Positions 41,021 through 49,858 of a stretch of 64,000 bases of DNA are shown here, piece by piece (positions within the stretch are counted from its first letter, which is position 1; each line of letters starts with the position of its first letter). Both the position numbers and the translations under genes were made by a program. This DNA is from an uncultured Clostridia bacterium. Its GTDB lineage: Bacteria > Bacillota > Clostridia > TANB77 > CAG-508. Location of the stretch: NCBI GenBank assembly GCA_934168355.1, contig CAKPNI010000002.1, positions 18,837 through 82,836 of the forward strand. The letters run 5' to 3'. A model generated the notes under the pieces. The model saw only the letters and a list, made by a program, of their open reading frames with translations. It made no database searches and was not told where the DNA came from.

Positions 41021-43525
41021 ATGAATTTACCAAATTTATTCACCAAATTTTATTTAGACAAAGAAAAGGATATAGTAGTAAAATTATTTAAATCAGAAGA
41101 ACCAGATGAATTAATTTATGTTCTAGAAACACCAAATCACCATACAGGAAATTTAATAACAAATTTAGCAAAGGTTGCAAATGTAGAAACAATAAAAGAT
41201 GAAAATGACATGAAAGTAATTACAGGAATTTTGCAAGCTTGTATTAATGATGACGGAGAAGAAGTTTATATATTTAGACTTGGTGGAATAAAAATCGCCA
41301 ATATTTATCCAGATGGAAGAATAGAAAGAAAGGCAAAAATTCCAGCAATAATAAAATTATTAATGGCACAAACAAAAGACTATAAATTGCCAGTAGAAAA
41401 AACAATAGTAAAATCATATATTCTAAAAAAATCAAAATTTAGAACAGATTTACATACACATTTAAACCAAATATTACAACCAGATTTACTAATTGCACTT
41501 GGAATAAAACATCAAATTGGATATTCGCTATATTACATAAAAAAATTAGGAATAAAAGTTACAGCAAAACAAGAAAAAGAATTATTAAAAAAGAGAAAAG
41601 AAATTGAAAAAAAATACAAACATTCAGAATTAGAGGGAAAAAAATTAGAAAGAAAAATAAATGATGAAACATTAATAAATATGGCAGACCTAATTTTAAA
41701 TAACCTAGAAAATGCTGAAGAAAATATAGTAAAAATAAGAAATAGTTTAGTACTCCTAAAAGATGGTCAGGCAGTATTTACAAACCTTGAAAAAACAATA
41801 CTTTATAGATATGCCATCATAAGAGGAAAGCAAGTACCTGATGAAGAAAAAGTGGAGCTAAGCCTAGATAAAATAGAGAAAATAGAAGATAATGACATAA
41901 GGCAAACTCTAAAGAAAATGAAAGAAGATATGGAAAGCGAAAATAGTCCATATAAAAATAATACATTATATCAAGATAAATTATTATGGATAGCAAGAGA
42001 ATACCAAAAACAAGGAATAAAATATGTAGAAATTGCAAATTCCACACTTGCCAAAAAAGGGTCTGCTGGAATACAAAATTTAGTAGAAATGCATGAAATA
42101 ATGCCTAAAATAGAAAGTGAAACTGGTGTAAGCATAAGATATCTAGCAGCAGCTAGTAGAACATTATTTACTCCAGAGCAAGTAAAAGAATGTCCAGCTG
42201 TAATAAAAGCAGTAAGTAGAAGTCCTTATGTTGTTGGAATGGATTTAATTGGAGAAGAAATAAACAATGTAACAGATTTTTCAGACTTAATTGGAGAAAT
42301 TATAAAATATGCAATATATGAAGATGATGGATATACAATAAGATTACATGCAGGAGAAACTGATGCATTTAAAGACAATATTGAAAAAGCATTGGACTGT
42401 ATAAAAATATGTTTACCTAATGGAGAAAAAGCTCCACAAATAAGATTAGGTCATGGTTTATATGTACCAGACTTAGATACAAGAGAGGGCAAACGTATAA
42501 TAAATAAAATGAAAGACTTAGATGTAATACTAGAATTCCAATTATCATCAAATGTAAGATTAAATAACTTAACAAATTTAAATAATCATCCTATGAAAAA
42601 ATACTTAGCAGCTGGGGTAAAATGTGTTCAAGGTACTGATGGATGCGGATTTTACGGAATCGATACAATTGATGAACAAATTGCATTAAGAAATTTATTA
42701 GATATAAAAGACACAGATTTTGCTAAAATGAGAAAAGTTGAAGACGAAATTTTAGCAAAAAGAAAAGTTTATTTTGAAGAAAAATCAAATAAATTTGAAC
42801 AATTTTTGGATGGTAGAACAATTGAAGAAGCTTTAAAAGAAGAACAAGAAAAATTGTTAAAAGAAATTGATTTAAATGAAATTAACACAAAAACAAGTAA
42901 CAGATTAAATTCGTATAACGTATTTAAAGAAAAAATTGTAAATTTACCACAAGATAAAACTCCAATTATAATTGCAGGTGGAAGTTTTAATTCTAAAGGT
43001 AGAGTTACAATGCCAAATGAGGCTATTAAAAAATCTTTAAAAGAATTACTTGAGAAAGTTGATAATAAAAATACATATATTTTGATTGGGCATAAGATGC
43101 AAGGATATGAAAGAGCAGTTTTAGATATATCAAAAGAATTAAATAAGAAATTTGATGTAACAGCTGTTGTTCCAAAGTATGTTTCAGAAGATATTAAGGA
43201 AAACTTAGATAGCTCGCAGGATTTGAGCGGAATTTATGTTTCACCTGACCCATCAGAACTTGGAATTTATAAGAGCTTTAATTATGAGATTTTCGAAAGA
43301 AGAAATTCGGTAGTTGTTGCCTTTGATGGAAATTCACCTGTTTCTAATTTGATACAGGAAGCTAAAAATGGTAAAGGAAAAGCTAAGATTTATGTTAATT
43401 CTGATGTGGATGTGCTTAAGGAAAAAGCAAAATCATTGGATGGATATGTAAGATTATTTAATACAAGTGAGAATTTAGCTAAAGAGATATTAGAGGATAA
43501 TCCTGATATAAAACAAAAAATATAG
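41021..43525 (+). CDS. Adenosine deaminase-like protein fused to a SLOG-like domain
   Basis: An 834-residue protein starting after AAAAAGGAGG. Residues 1-140 form an uncharacterised N-terminal domain. From about 145 the adenosine deaminase metal site begins (FRTDLHTHLNQ); a long helical insertion follows to about 300, then RLHAGETDAF near 445, RLGHGLYVPD near 480, QLSSNVRLNN and VQGTDGCGFYG, so all zinc and catalytic positions of the family are present. Residues about 640-834 (PIIIAGGSFNSKGRV, ILIGHKMQGYERAV, VVPKYV) look like a Rossmann SLOG/LOG nucleotide-binding domain. It probably deaminates an adenine nucleoside or nucleotide under control of a bound nucleotide; the exact substrate is unknown. 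Confidence 0.7.
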   Translation: MNLPNLFTKFYLDKEKDIVVKLFKSEEPDELIYVLETPNHHTGNLITNLAKVANVETIKDENDMKVITGILQACINDDGEEVYIFRLGGIKIANIYPDGRIERKAKIPAIIKLLMAQTKDYKLPVEKTIVKSYILKKSKFRTDLHTHLNQILQPDLLIALGIKHQIGYSLYYIKKLGIKVTAKQEKELLKKRKEIEKKYKHSELEGKKLERKINDETLINMADLILNNLENAEENIVKIRNSLVLLKDGQAVFTNLEKTILYRYAIIRGKQVPDEEKVELSLDKIEKIEDNDIRQTLKKMKEDMESENSPYKNNTLYQDKLLWIAREYQKQGIKYVEIANSTLAKKGSAGIQNLVEMHEIMPKIESETGVSIRYLAAASRTLFTPEQVKECPAVIKAVSRSPYVVGMDLIGEEINNVTDFSDLIGEIIKYAIYEDDGYTIRLHAGETDAFKDNIEKALDCIKICLPNGEKAPQIRLGHGLYVPDLDTREGKRIINKMKDLDVILEFQLSSNVRLNNLTNLNNHPMKKYLAAGVKCVQGTDGCGFYGIDTIDEQIALRNLLDIKDTDFAKMRKVEDEILAKRKVYFEEKSNKFEQFLDGRTIEEALKEEQEKLLKEIDLNEINTKTSNRLNSYNVFKEKIVNLPQDKTPIIIAGGSFNSKGRVTMPNEAIKKSLKELLEKVDNKNTYILIGHKMQGYERAVLDISKELNKKFDVTAVVPKYVSEDIKENLDSSQDLSGIYVSPDPSELGIYKSFNYEIFERRNSVVVAFDGNSPVSNLIQEAKNGKGKAKIYVNSDVDVLKEKAKSLDGYVRLFNTSENLAKEILEDNPDIKQKI

Positions 43526-43526
43526 T

Positions 43527-43562
43527 AAAAAGAATTTCCTAAAAGTTTAGGAAATTCTTTTT
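43527..43562 (+). terminator. Rho-independent terminator
   Basis: AAAAAGAATTTCCTAAA pairs with TTTAGGAAATTCTTTTT. Confidence 0.85.
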
Positions 43563-43583
43563 ACGCAAATTTACATAAAAATG

Positions 43584-43612
43584 TTGAAATAATTTGATAT
43601 TTAGTATAAAAT
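43584..43612 (+). promoter_or_regulatory. SigA-type promoter for the flavoprotein gene
   Basis: TTGAAA (43584-43589), 17-bp spacer, TAAAAT (43607-43612). Confidence 0.65.
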
Positions 43613-43707
43613 AAATATACTTAATTTCATTATACTAAGCAAAATATTTTGTTTAGTTTTATTATAGAGTAACTTATTAACTAATCGTATTAATGATGGA
43701 GGTAAAT

Positions 43708-45120
43708 ATGAAAAAATACGACGTAATTATTGTAGGTGCAGGTCCTGCAGGAGTGTTTTGTGCATTAGAACTTACAAAGGAAAAACGGAATTTTAAAGTT
43801 CTAATTATCGATGAGGGAGCAGCAATTGAGCAAAGACGGTGTAAAACTGAATTTGTAGGAAAATGTACTAGATGTAAAGTGTGTAGCATTACACATGGCT
43901 TTGCAGGTGCAGGTGCGTTTTCGGATTGCAAACTTTCATTATATAATCCGACAGATGCGACATTTGTTGGGGGAGAACTTGAAAGCTATATGTCAACCAA
44001 AGAATTAAAAGCACTTTTAGATGAGGTGGTTGACACATATAAAAAATATGGCATTCCTGAAAAGGTAATAGGAGGAAGGGAACATTCTGTTGCTAATGAG
44101 CTTTTAAAGAAAGCAAATAGAAACGGATTAGAGATGACAATTGTTCCTTTTATGCATGCAGGGACTACAAATGGTAGAAGAGCATATTATCTTCTACAAA
44201 CAGAGCTACAGTCAGATGATAGGATTGACATGTTGTTTAATACACATGTTGACGATGTCATTGTAGAAAATGGGACTGTTAAAGGTATTGTGTATACAAA
44301 AAACAAACAAACACACAAAATCTATGCACCCAATGTAGTATTGGCGACTGGAAGAGCAGGGGCTTCTTGGAACAAAGAGATTTGCTCTAAACATGGTATA
44401 CCAACAAGAGAAGGAAAAATCAAAATTGGTGTACGTTATGAACTTCCAGATGAAGTTATGGGTTCTGCAAATGAGCTGTATGAGCCAAAGTTTAAAGCAC
44501 CTGAAACCGAAGAAACAGATGCAGCAATAACATTTTGTCATAATCCGTATTGTGGCAGTGTGGTAGCAGAGTCTTATGATGGTAAGATAACTTTAGTCAA
44601 TGGACATGCCGATAATATGCCAACCGGAAGAACAAACATGGCATTACTCTTCAAAATGGACTTCGGAGAAAATGCAATTGAAGTAGTCAAGAATATGGCG
44701 AGAACTCTGAATGTTCTGTCTAATGGTCAGGTGGCAGTTCAACGGACAGGAGACTTCTTTTCAAATGTAGCTACAACCCATGATGGCTTGAAAAATAATT
44801 CAGTTGAACCCACTTTAGAATCTGCGGTTCCGCTTAACTTTCAAGAGGTCATGCCGGCAAGACTTGTAAATAATATAAAAAGCTTTATTAATAAGATTGA
44901 TAAAGTTATTCCGGGTTTTGCGGGGGATGATAACTTGATATATGGGTTAGAAGTAAAATTTTCCAATTTAATTATTTCAGTAGACAAAAATTTTATGACT
45001 CAAATTGCAGGTTTATATGCAATTGGGGATGGAGCTGGAATTTCAAATGGATTAATTCAGGCCTCTGCCTCAGGAAAATATATTGGAAAAATCCTGATGG
45101 ATAAAAACAAAAATTCTTAA
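43708..45120 (+). CDS. FAD/NAD(P)-dependent oxidoreductase (COG2509-like)
   Basis: A 470-residue protein. ATG 43708 follows ATGGAGGTAA. The N-terminal dinucleotide-binding motif is VIIVGAGPAGVFCALEL. A Cys-rich segment, CTRCKVCSITHGFAGAGAFSDCK (about residues 53-75), precedes an FAD domain ending in IGDGAGISNGLIQASASG. This is the uncharacterised FAD-dependent dehydrogenase family, of unknown substrate. Three CGG codons (43786, 43837, 44743) are read in frame as Arg, and C-ending codons are common. The gene stands alone with promoter and terminator, suggesting separate origin from its neighbours. Confidence 0.85.
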   Translation: MKKYDVIIVGAGPAGVFCALELTKEKRNFKVLIIDEGAAIEQRRCKTEFVGKCTRCKVCSITHGFAGAGAFSDCKLSLYNPTDATFVGGELESYMSTKELKALLDEVVDTYKKYGIPEKVIGGREHSVANELLKKANRNGLEMTIVPFMHAGTTNGRRAYYLLQTELQSDDRIDMLFNTHVDDVIVENGTVKGIVYTKNKQTHKIYAPNVVLATGRAGASWNKEICSKHGIPTREGKIKIGVRYELPDEVMGSANELYEPKFKAPETEETDAAITFCHNPYCGSVVAESYDGKITLVNGHADNMPTGRTNMALLFKMDFGENAIEVVKNMARTLNVLSNGQVAVQRTGDFFSNVATTHDGLKNNSVEPTLESAVPLNFQEVMPARLVNNIKSFINKIDKVIPGFAGDDNLIYGLEVKFSNLIISVDKNFMTQIAGLYAIGDGAGISNGLIQASASGKYIGKILMDKNKNS

Positions 45121-45125
45121 AAATG

Positions 45126-45156
45126 AATAAAGCGGTGCAAAATGCACTGCTTTATT
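45126..45156. terminator. Bidirectional terminator between convergent genes
   Basis: AATAAAGCGGTGCA pairs with TGCACTGCTTTATT around a short loop; it serves the flavoprotein gene and the reverse-strand GHMP gene. Confidence 0.8.
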
Positions 45157-46171
45157 CTATATTGTATCTATACCATTATTATTAATAGAAAATATATTGA
45201 AATTCAAATTATTTTTTATACAGATTTTTTTTATTAATTCAATATCGGAACTAATAATATAGATAAATTTAGCATTAGTAGAAAGACCTGCCATAACATT
45301 TGGAAGATTTTCAAAAGCTAATAAAACTTGGCTTACAGGTAAATCATTAATAAAATAATAATCTAAAATATTTTTAGTATTATCAACATGTTGAAGATGA
45401 TGATTATATCTAAAAAGGGATGAAAAATTATTTTTATTTAAATCAGGTATAATTTCATTTAAAATTTTATATGATCTTTCATAGATATTAGTATCATATT
45501 TCTTTAACAATTCAACAATACTTTCTTCAGTTTTTATGTTACTTATATGATTTACTTTACTAGTTTTTATCAAAAAAACCTTATAAATATCGGGAAAATC
45601 AAATTTTTTTATCAACTTTCCATTATCAGAAACTATACATAGTCCGCCCAAAGAACATACATTATGAGCAATACCAGTACATATATCTCTAACCAGGAAG
45701 CCATCATGTTCTTCGACAAAGTTATTATCTAATATTTCAATCAGATCTTCTTTTGTTAAAAAATCTCCAAAAATATGATTAATTCCATAAAGCACAGCAT
45801 TTGATAACATAGAGTTAGAAGCTAAACCACAATGTTCGCTCATATTTTCATCAAATTGAACTTCAACTTTGAAATGAGCTGAGGTATTAAAAAGGCGACG
45901 CATAATGATTAAGCAATGTTCAATTACAGCTTTTTTGTGATGAAATATAAAGTCTTTATTTTCATTTGGTAAATATTCAATTGTTATAATATTTTTTAAA
46001 TCTAAGGCTAAGCCAATCCCACCGACCACCTAATTGTTCAAGAATCATTTTATTAGGGTTCATGGTAGTTAAATGTAATCTTGCAGGTGCAAGTACAGAA
46101 ACTTTTTTATTTTTTATAGAAACATTTGAGTAAGTATTTTTTAGAATAATATTTTCTCCAATTTTAAACAT
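45157..46171 (-). CDS. GHMP-family, beta-ribofuranosylaminobenzene 5'-phosphate synthase-like protein, +1 shift at CGG
   Basis: Reverse strand, ATG 46171 after AAAGGA. The first 49 codons give VSVLAPARLHLTTMNPNKMI and LGG; then the zero frame reads CGG TGG GAT (46024) and soon ends. Skipping the base opposite 46024 gives GGT GGG ATT GGC and the family sequence GGGIGLALDLKN, after which the GHMP fold continues (SEHCGLASNSMLSNAV as phosphate loop) to 45157, 337 residues. The ARLH...GGIGLAL pattern matches the beta-RFAP synthase family. In methanogens this enzyme acts in methanopterin synthesis; its role in bacteria of this kind is unclear. Confidence 0.75.
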
Positions 46172-46253
46172 ATATCTAAATCCTTTCAAAAATAATAATA
46201 TTTATTATAACATAAAATAATATGTAAAAACAAGATAAAAAATCAAATAAAGG

Positions 46254-46283
46254 TTTACAAAATGCCTGTAAATGTAGTATAAT
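46254..46283 (+). promoter_or_regulatory. SigA-type promoter of guaB
   Basis: TTTACA (46254-46259), 18-bp spacer, TATAAT (46278-46283). A weaker divergent -10 (TATAAT on the minus strand at 46209-46204) may serve the GHMP gene. Confidence 0.65.
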
Positions 46284-46336
46284 AGTGTATAACTGATAAA
46301 TGAAACGAAAAAATAAAAATATTAGGAGGAATAAAA

Positions 46337-47830
46337 ATGGCAACATATTTAACAGAACCATCAAGAACATTTAACGAATACTTATTAATACCAAGACTAA
46401 CAACAAGGGAATGCACACCAGATAAAATATCACTAAGGACACCACTTGTAAAACACAAAGTAGGAGAAGAAGCAGAAATGTACTTAAATGTACCATTCAC
46501 ATCAGCAATAATGCAAGCTGTTTCAGGAGAAGAAATGGGAGTAGCATTAGCAAGAGAAGGTGGACTAGCATTTATATATATGTCACAATCAGTAGAGTCA
46601 CAAGCAGCAATGGTAAGACATGTAAAAGAATCAAAATCAGGATTTGTAAGAAGTAAATGGAACTTAAAACCACATGACACATTAAGAGACATCTTAGAAA
46701 TAAAAGAAGAAAGTGACCATTCAACAATACCAGTAACAGAAGATGGAACAGCAAGAGGAAAACTACTTGGAATAATAACAAGTAAAGATTACAGATTATC
46801 AAGAGATAGTTTAGACAAAAAAGTAGAAGATATAATGACACCAGTAGAAAAACTAGTATATGCAAAAGTTGGATTAACTTTATCAGAAGCAAATGATATA
46901 ATATGGGAAAAGAAAATCAACTGTTTACCAGTTATAGAAGAAAATGGAAACCTAAATTCATTAGTATTTAGAAAAGACTATGAACAACACAAAGAGAACC
47001 CACTGGCACTTCAAGATGAAAATCAAAGTTACTTAGTAGGAGCAGGAGTAAACACAAGAGACTATGAAGAAAGAATACCAGCTCTAGTAGAAGCTGGTGT
47101 AGATATCTTATGCCTAGACTCATCAGATGGATTTTCTGTATGGCAAAAAGAAGTTATAGAATGGGTACACGAAAAATATAACGGAAAAGTAAAAATTGGT
47201 GCAGGAAATGTTGTAAGCCAAGAAGCATTCTATTATTTAGCAGACGCAGGAGCAGATTTCATAAAAATAGGAATTGGTGGAGGTTCAATTTGTATCACTC
47301 GTGAAACAAAAGGAATCGGAAGAGGTCAAGCAACAAGTATAATAGATGTTGCAGCAGCTCGTGAAGAATATGCAAAAAGAACAGGAATATATATTCCACT
47401 TTGTGCAGATGGAGGAATTGTTCATGACCACCATATCACTTTAGCATTAGCTATGGGATGTGACTTTGTTATGATGGGAAGATATTTTGCAAGATTTGAT
47501 GAAAGCCCTACAACAAAAATAAAATTAGATGGAAAATTCGTTAAAGAATACTGGGGAGAAGGCTCAAAGAGAGCTAGAAGTTGGACAAGATATGACTTAG
47601 GTTCTAAGAATGAGAAAATGAGCTTCGTTGAAGGTGTTGATTCATATATACCTTATGCAGGACCATTAAAAGATAACTTAAATGTTACTATTAAAAAGAT
47701 TAAATCAACTATGTCTAACTGTGGTTCAAAAGACTTAGAAGAATTCCACGAAAAAGCTATATTGACTCCTGTTTCTAATTTAAGTATTCAAGAAGGTTCT
47801 GCACATGATTTGACTGTAAGAGAGATTTAA
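46337..47830 (+). CDS. guaB: IMP dehydrogenase
   Basis: A 497-residue protein starting after TTAGGAGGAA. It oxidises IMP to XMP, the committed step to GMP. The TIM-barrel is interrupted by a CBS pair (residues about 110-220: SDHSTIPVTEDG, LPVIEENGNL). The catalytic loop is KIGIGGGSICITRETKGIGRGQ, with the Cys after GGGSI, and the IMP site DGGIVHDHHITLALAMGCDFVMMGRYFA follows. Its GIGGGS loop differs from the common GIGPGS. The downstream genes include guaA on the opposite strand, so the GMP branch is clustered here. Confidence 0.9.
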   Translation: MATYLTEPSRTFNEYLLIPRLTTRECTPDKISLRTPLVKHKVGEEAEMYLNVPFTSAIMQAVSGEEMGVALAREGGLAFIYMSQSVESQAAMVRHVKESKSGFVRSKWNLKPHDTLRDILEIKEESDHSTIPVTEDGTARGKLLGIITSKDYRLSRDSLDKKVEDIMTPVEKLVYAKVGLTLSEANDIIWEKKINCLPVIEENGNLNSLVFRKDYEQHKENPLALQDENQSYLVGAGVNTRDYEERIPALVEAGVDILCLDSSDGFSVWQKEVIEWVHEKYNGKVKIGAGNVVSQEAFYYLADAGADFIKIGIGGGSICITRETKGIGRGQATSIIDVAAAREEYAKRTGIYIPLCADGGIVHDHHITLALAMGCDFVMMGRYFARFDESPTTKIKLDGKFVKEYWGEGSKRARSWTRYDLGSKNEKMSFVEGVDSYIPYAGPLKDNLNVTIKKIKSTMSNCGSKDLEEFHEKAILTPVSNLSIQEGSAHDLTVREI

Positions 47831-47843
47831 ATGAGGTGGTTTT

Positions 47844-49814
47844 ATGGCCTATACAATAAAAAGCAAAGAAGAATTTGATCAAGAAATAAAACAATATTTA
47901 AAAGAAAATCCAATTAAAGAAAGCTATGAAAGAGGTCTAATTGAAGACTTTGAATCTAATGATTTGACAGATTTGTATAAATTATTTTTAGATTTAAAAG
48001 GAAAAAAATTAGATGATGATCTAATGGTAAAGCTAAAAAATATTGTTAGCGAAAAATATTTATTAGATATAAATGTAATATTTTCAGATGAAGATGCTTA
48101 TAACACTATTTCGAATAGAAATATAGATGAACTAACAAATATTATAAAAAATAAGTTTTTAGAAATAATGCAAGACAGCCAGTATGATATCAATAAAGAA
48201 GAAATATATAAAATGGCAACTATAGTTAACAAGGTATATCCCGAAATCTTTTTAAAATTAATAAAAATGCCTAATTCAGATATAAAAAAAGATCAAGAAA
48301 TTGTTAATAAACGTATTATGGAAACAATTGAACATTGGCATAGTCATAATTCGGAAAGAGCACTAGAAGAAAACAGAGATATTTTAGGAGCTCTCTATAT
48401 ATTAGCAAATAAATTATATCCTGAAATGGGAATTTATGTACCGGGTAGAACGAAATCAATGAAAAGTTCGGTAGCAAATATAAATAAAGAAGCATATAGT
48501 AGTTTGGCTAATATAATTCCAGGAAATATGGATGAGGGAATTTCTACAGATGATGTTGAGAAAAAATTTAATATGGATAAGGCAAATACTGACTTTTCTG
48601 GTTTTACAATAGTTTTAGGAAATACAGATGATACTATGCATTTTGATAAATCAGATCCTAAAACAAGTGAATTACTTGAACTAAGAAAAATCAGAGATAA
48701 AAATATGAAGTTTTTACATAGTATGGAAAATTTCTTAATTGAACGTGAAAATGATGTTTTTTCGAAACAAGAATTATATCAAATTAAAATTGAGTTGCTT
48801 ATGAGGTTAAGACAACTTACATATGAAGAATGTAAAAAAGAATATAAAGGAACATCTTTTACAGAAATGTTAAGAGAAAATCTTGGAAAAGAGTATGAGC
48901 CAGATGATTATGATGCTAATGAAGGCGAATACCTAATGAAATTGGATGAGCTATATGAATTACTTGATGAAATGAAGAAAAGAATACATGATAAATATCA
49001 AGCTAAAATTCTAGAAATTGCTGTTCCAGAGATTTTAAATGATGAATTACTTTCAGAAGAATTGCATGTAAAATCAAGATTTATAAAAAAAGTCATAAAA
49101 GAAAATGGTTTTTGTGCAAATTATTATGAATTAACAACAATCGATGGAAGGAAAATAGAATTGCAAGCTATAACAAGGATGAGATTTAAAGAATCTAAAG
49201 ATGGCTCATCTGACCATAGCAAATTACCTAATAAAGAAATAAAGATAACTCAATTTTTTGAGCCAGCATCAAAGGAATGTGATGAACAGGAATTTGTAAA
49301 AATGATGGCATTATTAAATAATACGCCAATTGCAAAGAAAAATAGTTTATATATAACGCCTGATCAAGAATTATCTCCCATTGAAAAACGTTTAAAAAGA
49401 AGATTGAAAGTTGCAGAGCAAAATGTAAAACTTAAGGAGAGCTTTGAAGATACACATATTTTTCCTGATGGAAGTGAACAAAATTGTCTATATAGTTTAG
49501 ATGAATATTTAAAAAGTTTTGCTGAATATGTTTCTCCAAAATTAATGTCTGCAAGCTCACACCATACCAGATTTCATAAAGGGGTAGCAGGATACAATAA
49601 AAAATCAATTATATCGGCTTTTACTGAAGTTCTATTAAAACATGATTCAACATCTTGTTTAGCACAAATTTTGATTGATAGGCTAGAGGAAATTGTTCCA
49701 AACGATAAAAATGAGATTTCTAGAAATGGCATAATAAAACGTGCGAATAAACGTTATATAAATAATAATAATAATGGAGAGAACAGGAATAGCGTAGATG
49801 ATTCTGCAAGATAA
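47844..49814 (+). CDS. Large soluble protein of unknown function between guaB and guaA
   Basis: A 656-residue protein, 13 bp after guaB with its own GAGGTGG site, so co-transcribed. It is charged, helical and has no membrane segment. Around residues 415-455 the segment FCANYYELTTIDGRKIELQ, followed by Arg-x-x-x-x-Lys and then His, faintly resembles the RelA/SpoT synthetase motif (Tyr..EIQ...H). If real, this would be a very divergent alarmone enzyme beside the GTP synthesis genes, but the similarity is too weak to assert. A C-terminal SSHHTRFHKGVAGYNKKS segment is also notable. Function unknown. Confidence 0.5.
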   Translation: MAYTIKSKEEFDQEIKQYLKENPIKESYERGLIEDFESNDLTDLYKLFLDLKGKKLDDDLMVKLKNIVSEKYLLDINVIFSDEDAYNTISNRNIDELTNIIKNKFLEIMQDSQYDINKEEIYKMATIVNKVYPEIFLKLIKMPNSDIKKDQEIVNKRIMETIEHWHSHNSERALEENRDILGALYILANKLYPEMGIYVPGRTKSMKSSVANINKEAYSSLANIIPGNMDEGISTDDVEKKFNMDKANTDFSGFTIVLGNTDDTMHFDKSDPKTSELLELRKIRDKNMKFLHSMENFLIERENDVFSKQELYQIKIELLMRLRQLTYEECKKEYKGTSFTEMLRENLGKEYEPDDYDANEGEYLMKLDELYELLDEMKKRIHDKYQAKILEIAVPEILNDELLSEELHVKSRFIKKVIKENGFCANYYELTTIDGRKIELQAITRMRFKESKDGSSDHSKLPNKEIKITQFFEPASKECDEQEFVKMMALLNNTPIAKKNSLYITPDQELSPIEKRLKRRLKVAEQNVKLKESFEDTHIFPDGSEQNCLYSLDEYLKSFAEYVSPKLMSASSHHTRFHKGVAGYNKKSIISAFTEVLLKHDSTSCLAQILIDRLEEIVPNDKNEISRNGIIKRANKRYINNNNNGENRNSVDDSAR

Positions 49815-49819
49815 AAAAA

Positions 49820-49858
49820 TGAAGTTTCTGAATTAATCAGAAACTTTATTTTTTTTAT
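49820..49858. terminator. Bidirectional terminator
   Basis: AAGTTTCTGA pairs with TCAGAAACTT, with T-runs on both sides, between the convergent 47844 gene and guaA. Confidence 0.85.

Noticed and set aside
46572..46892. Leucine-rich reverse-strand frames such as this one
   Set aside because: They are antisense shadows of A-rich coding sequence (here guaB), without ribosome binding sites or family motifs. The same applies to many other reverse-strand frames in the window.
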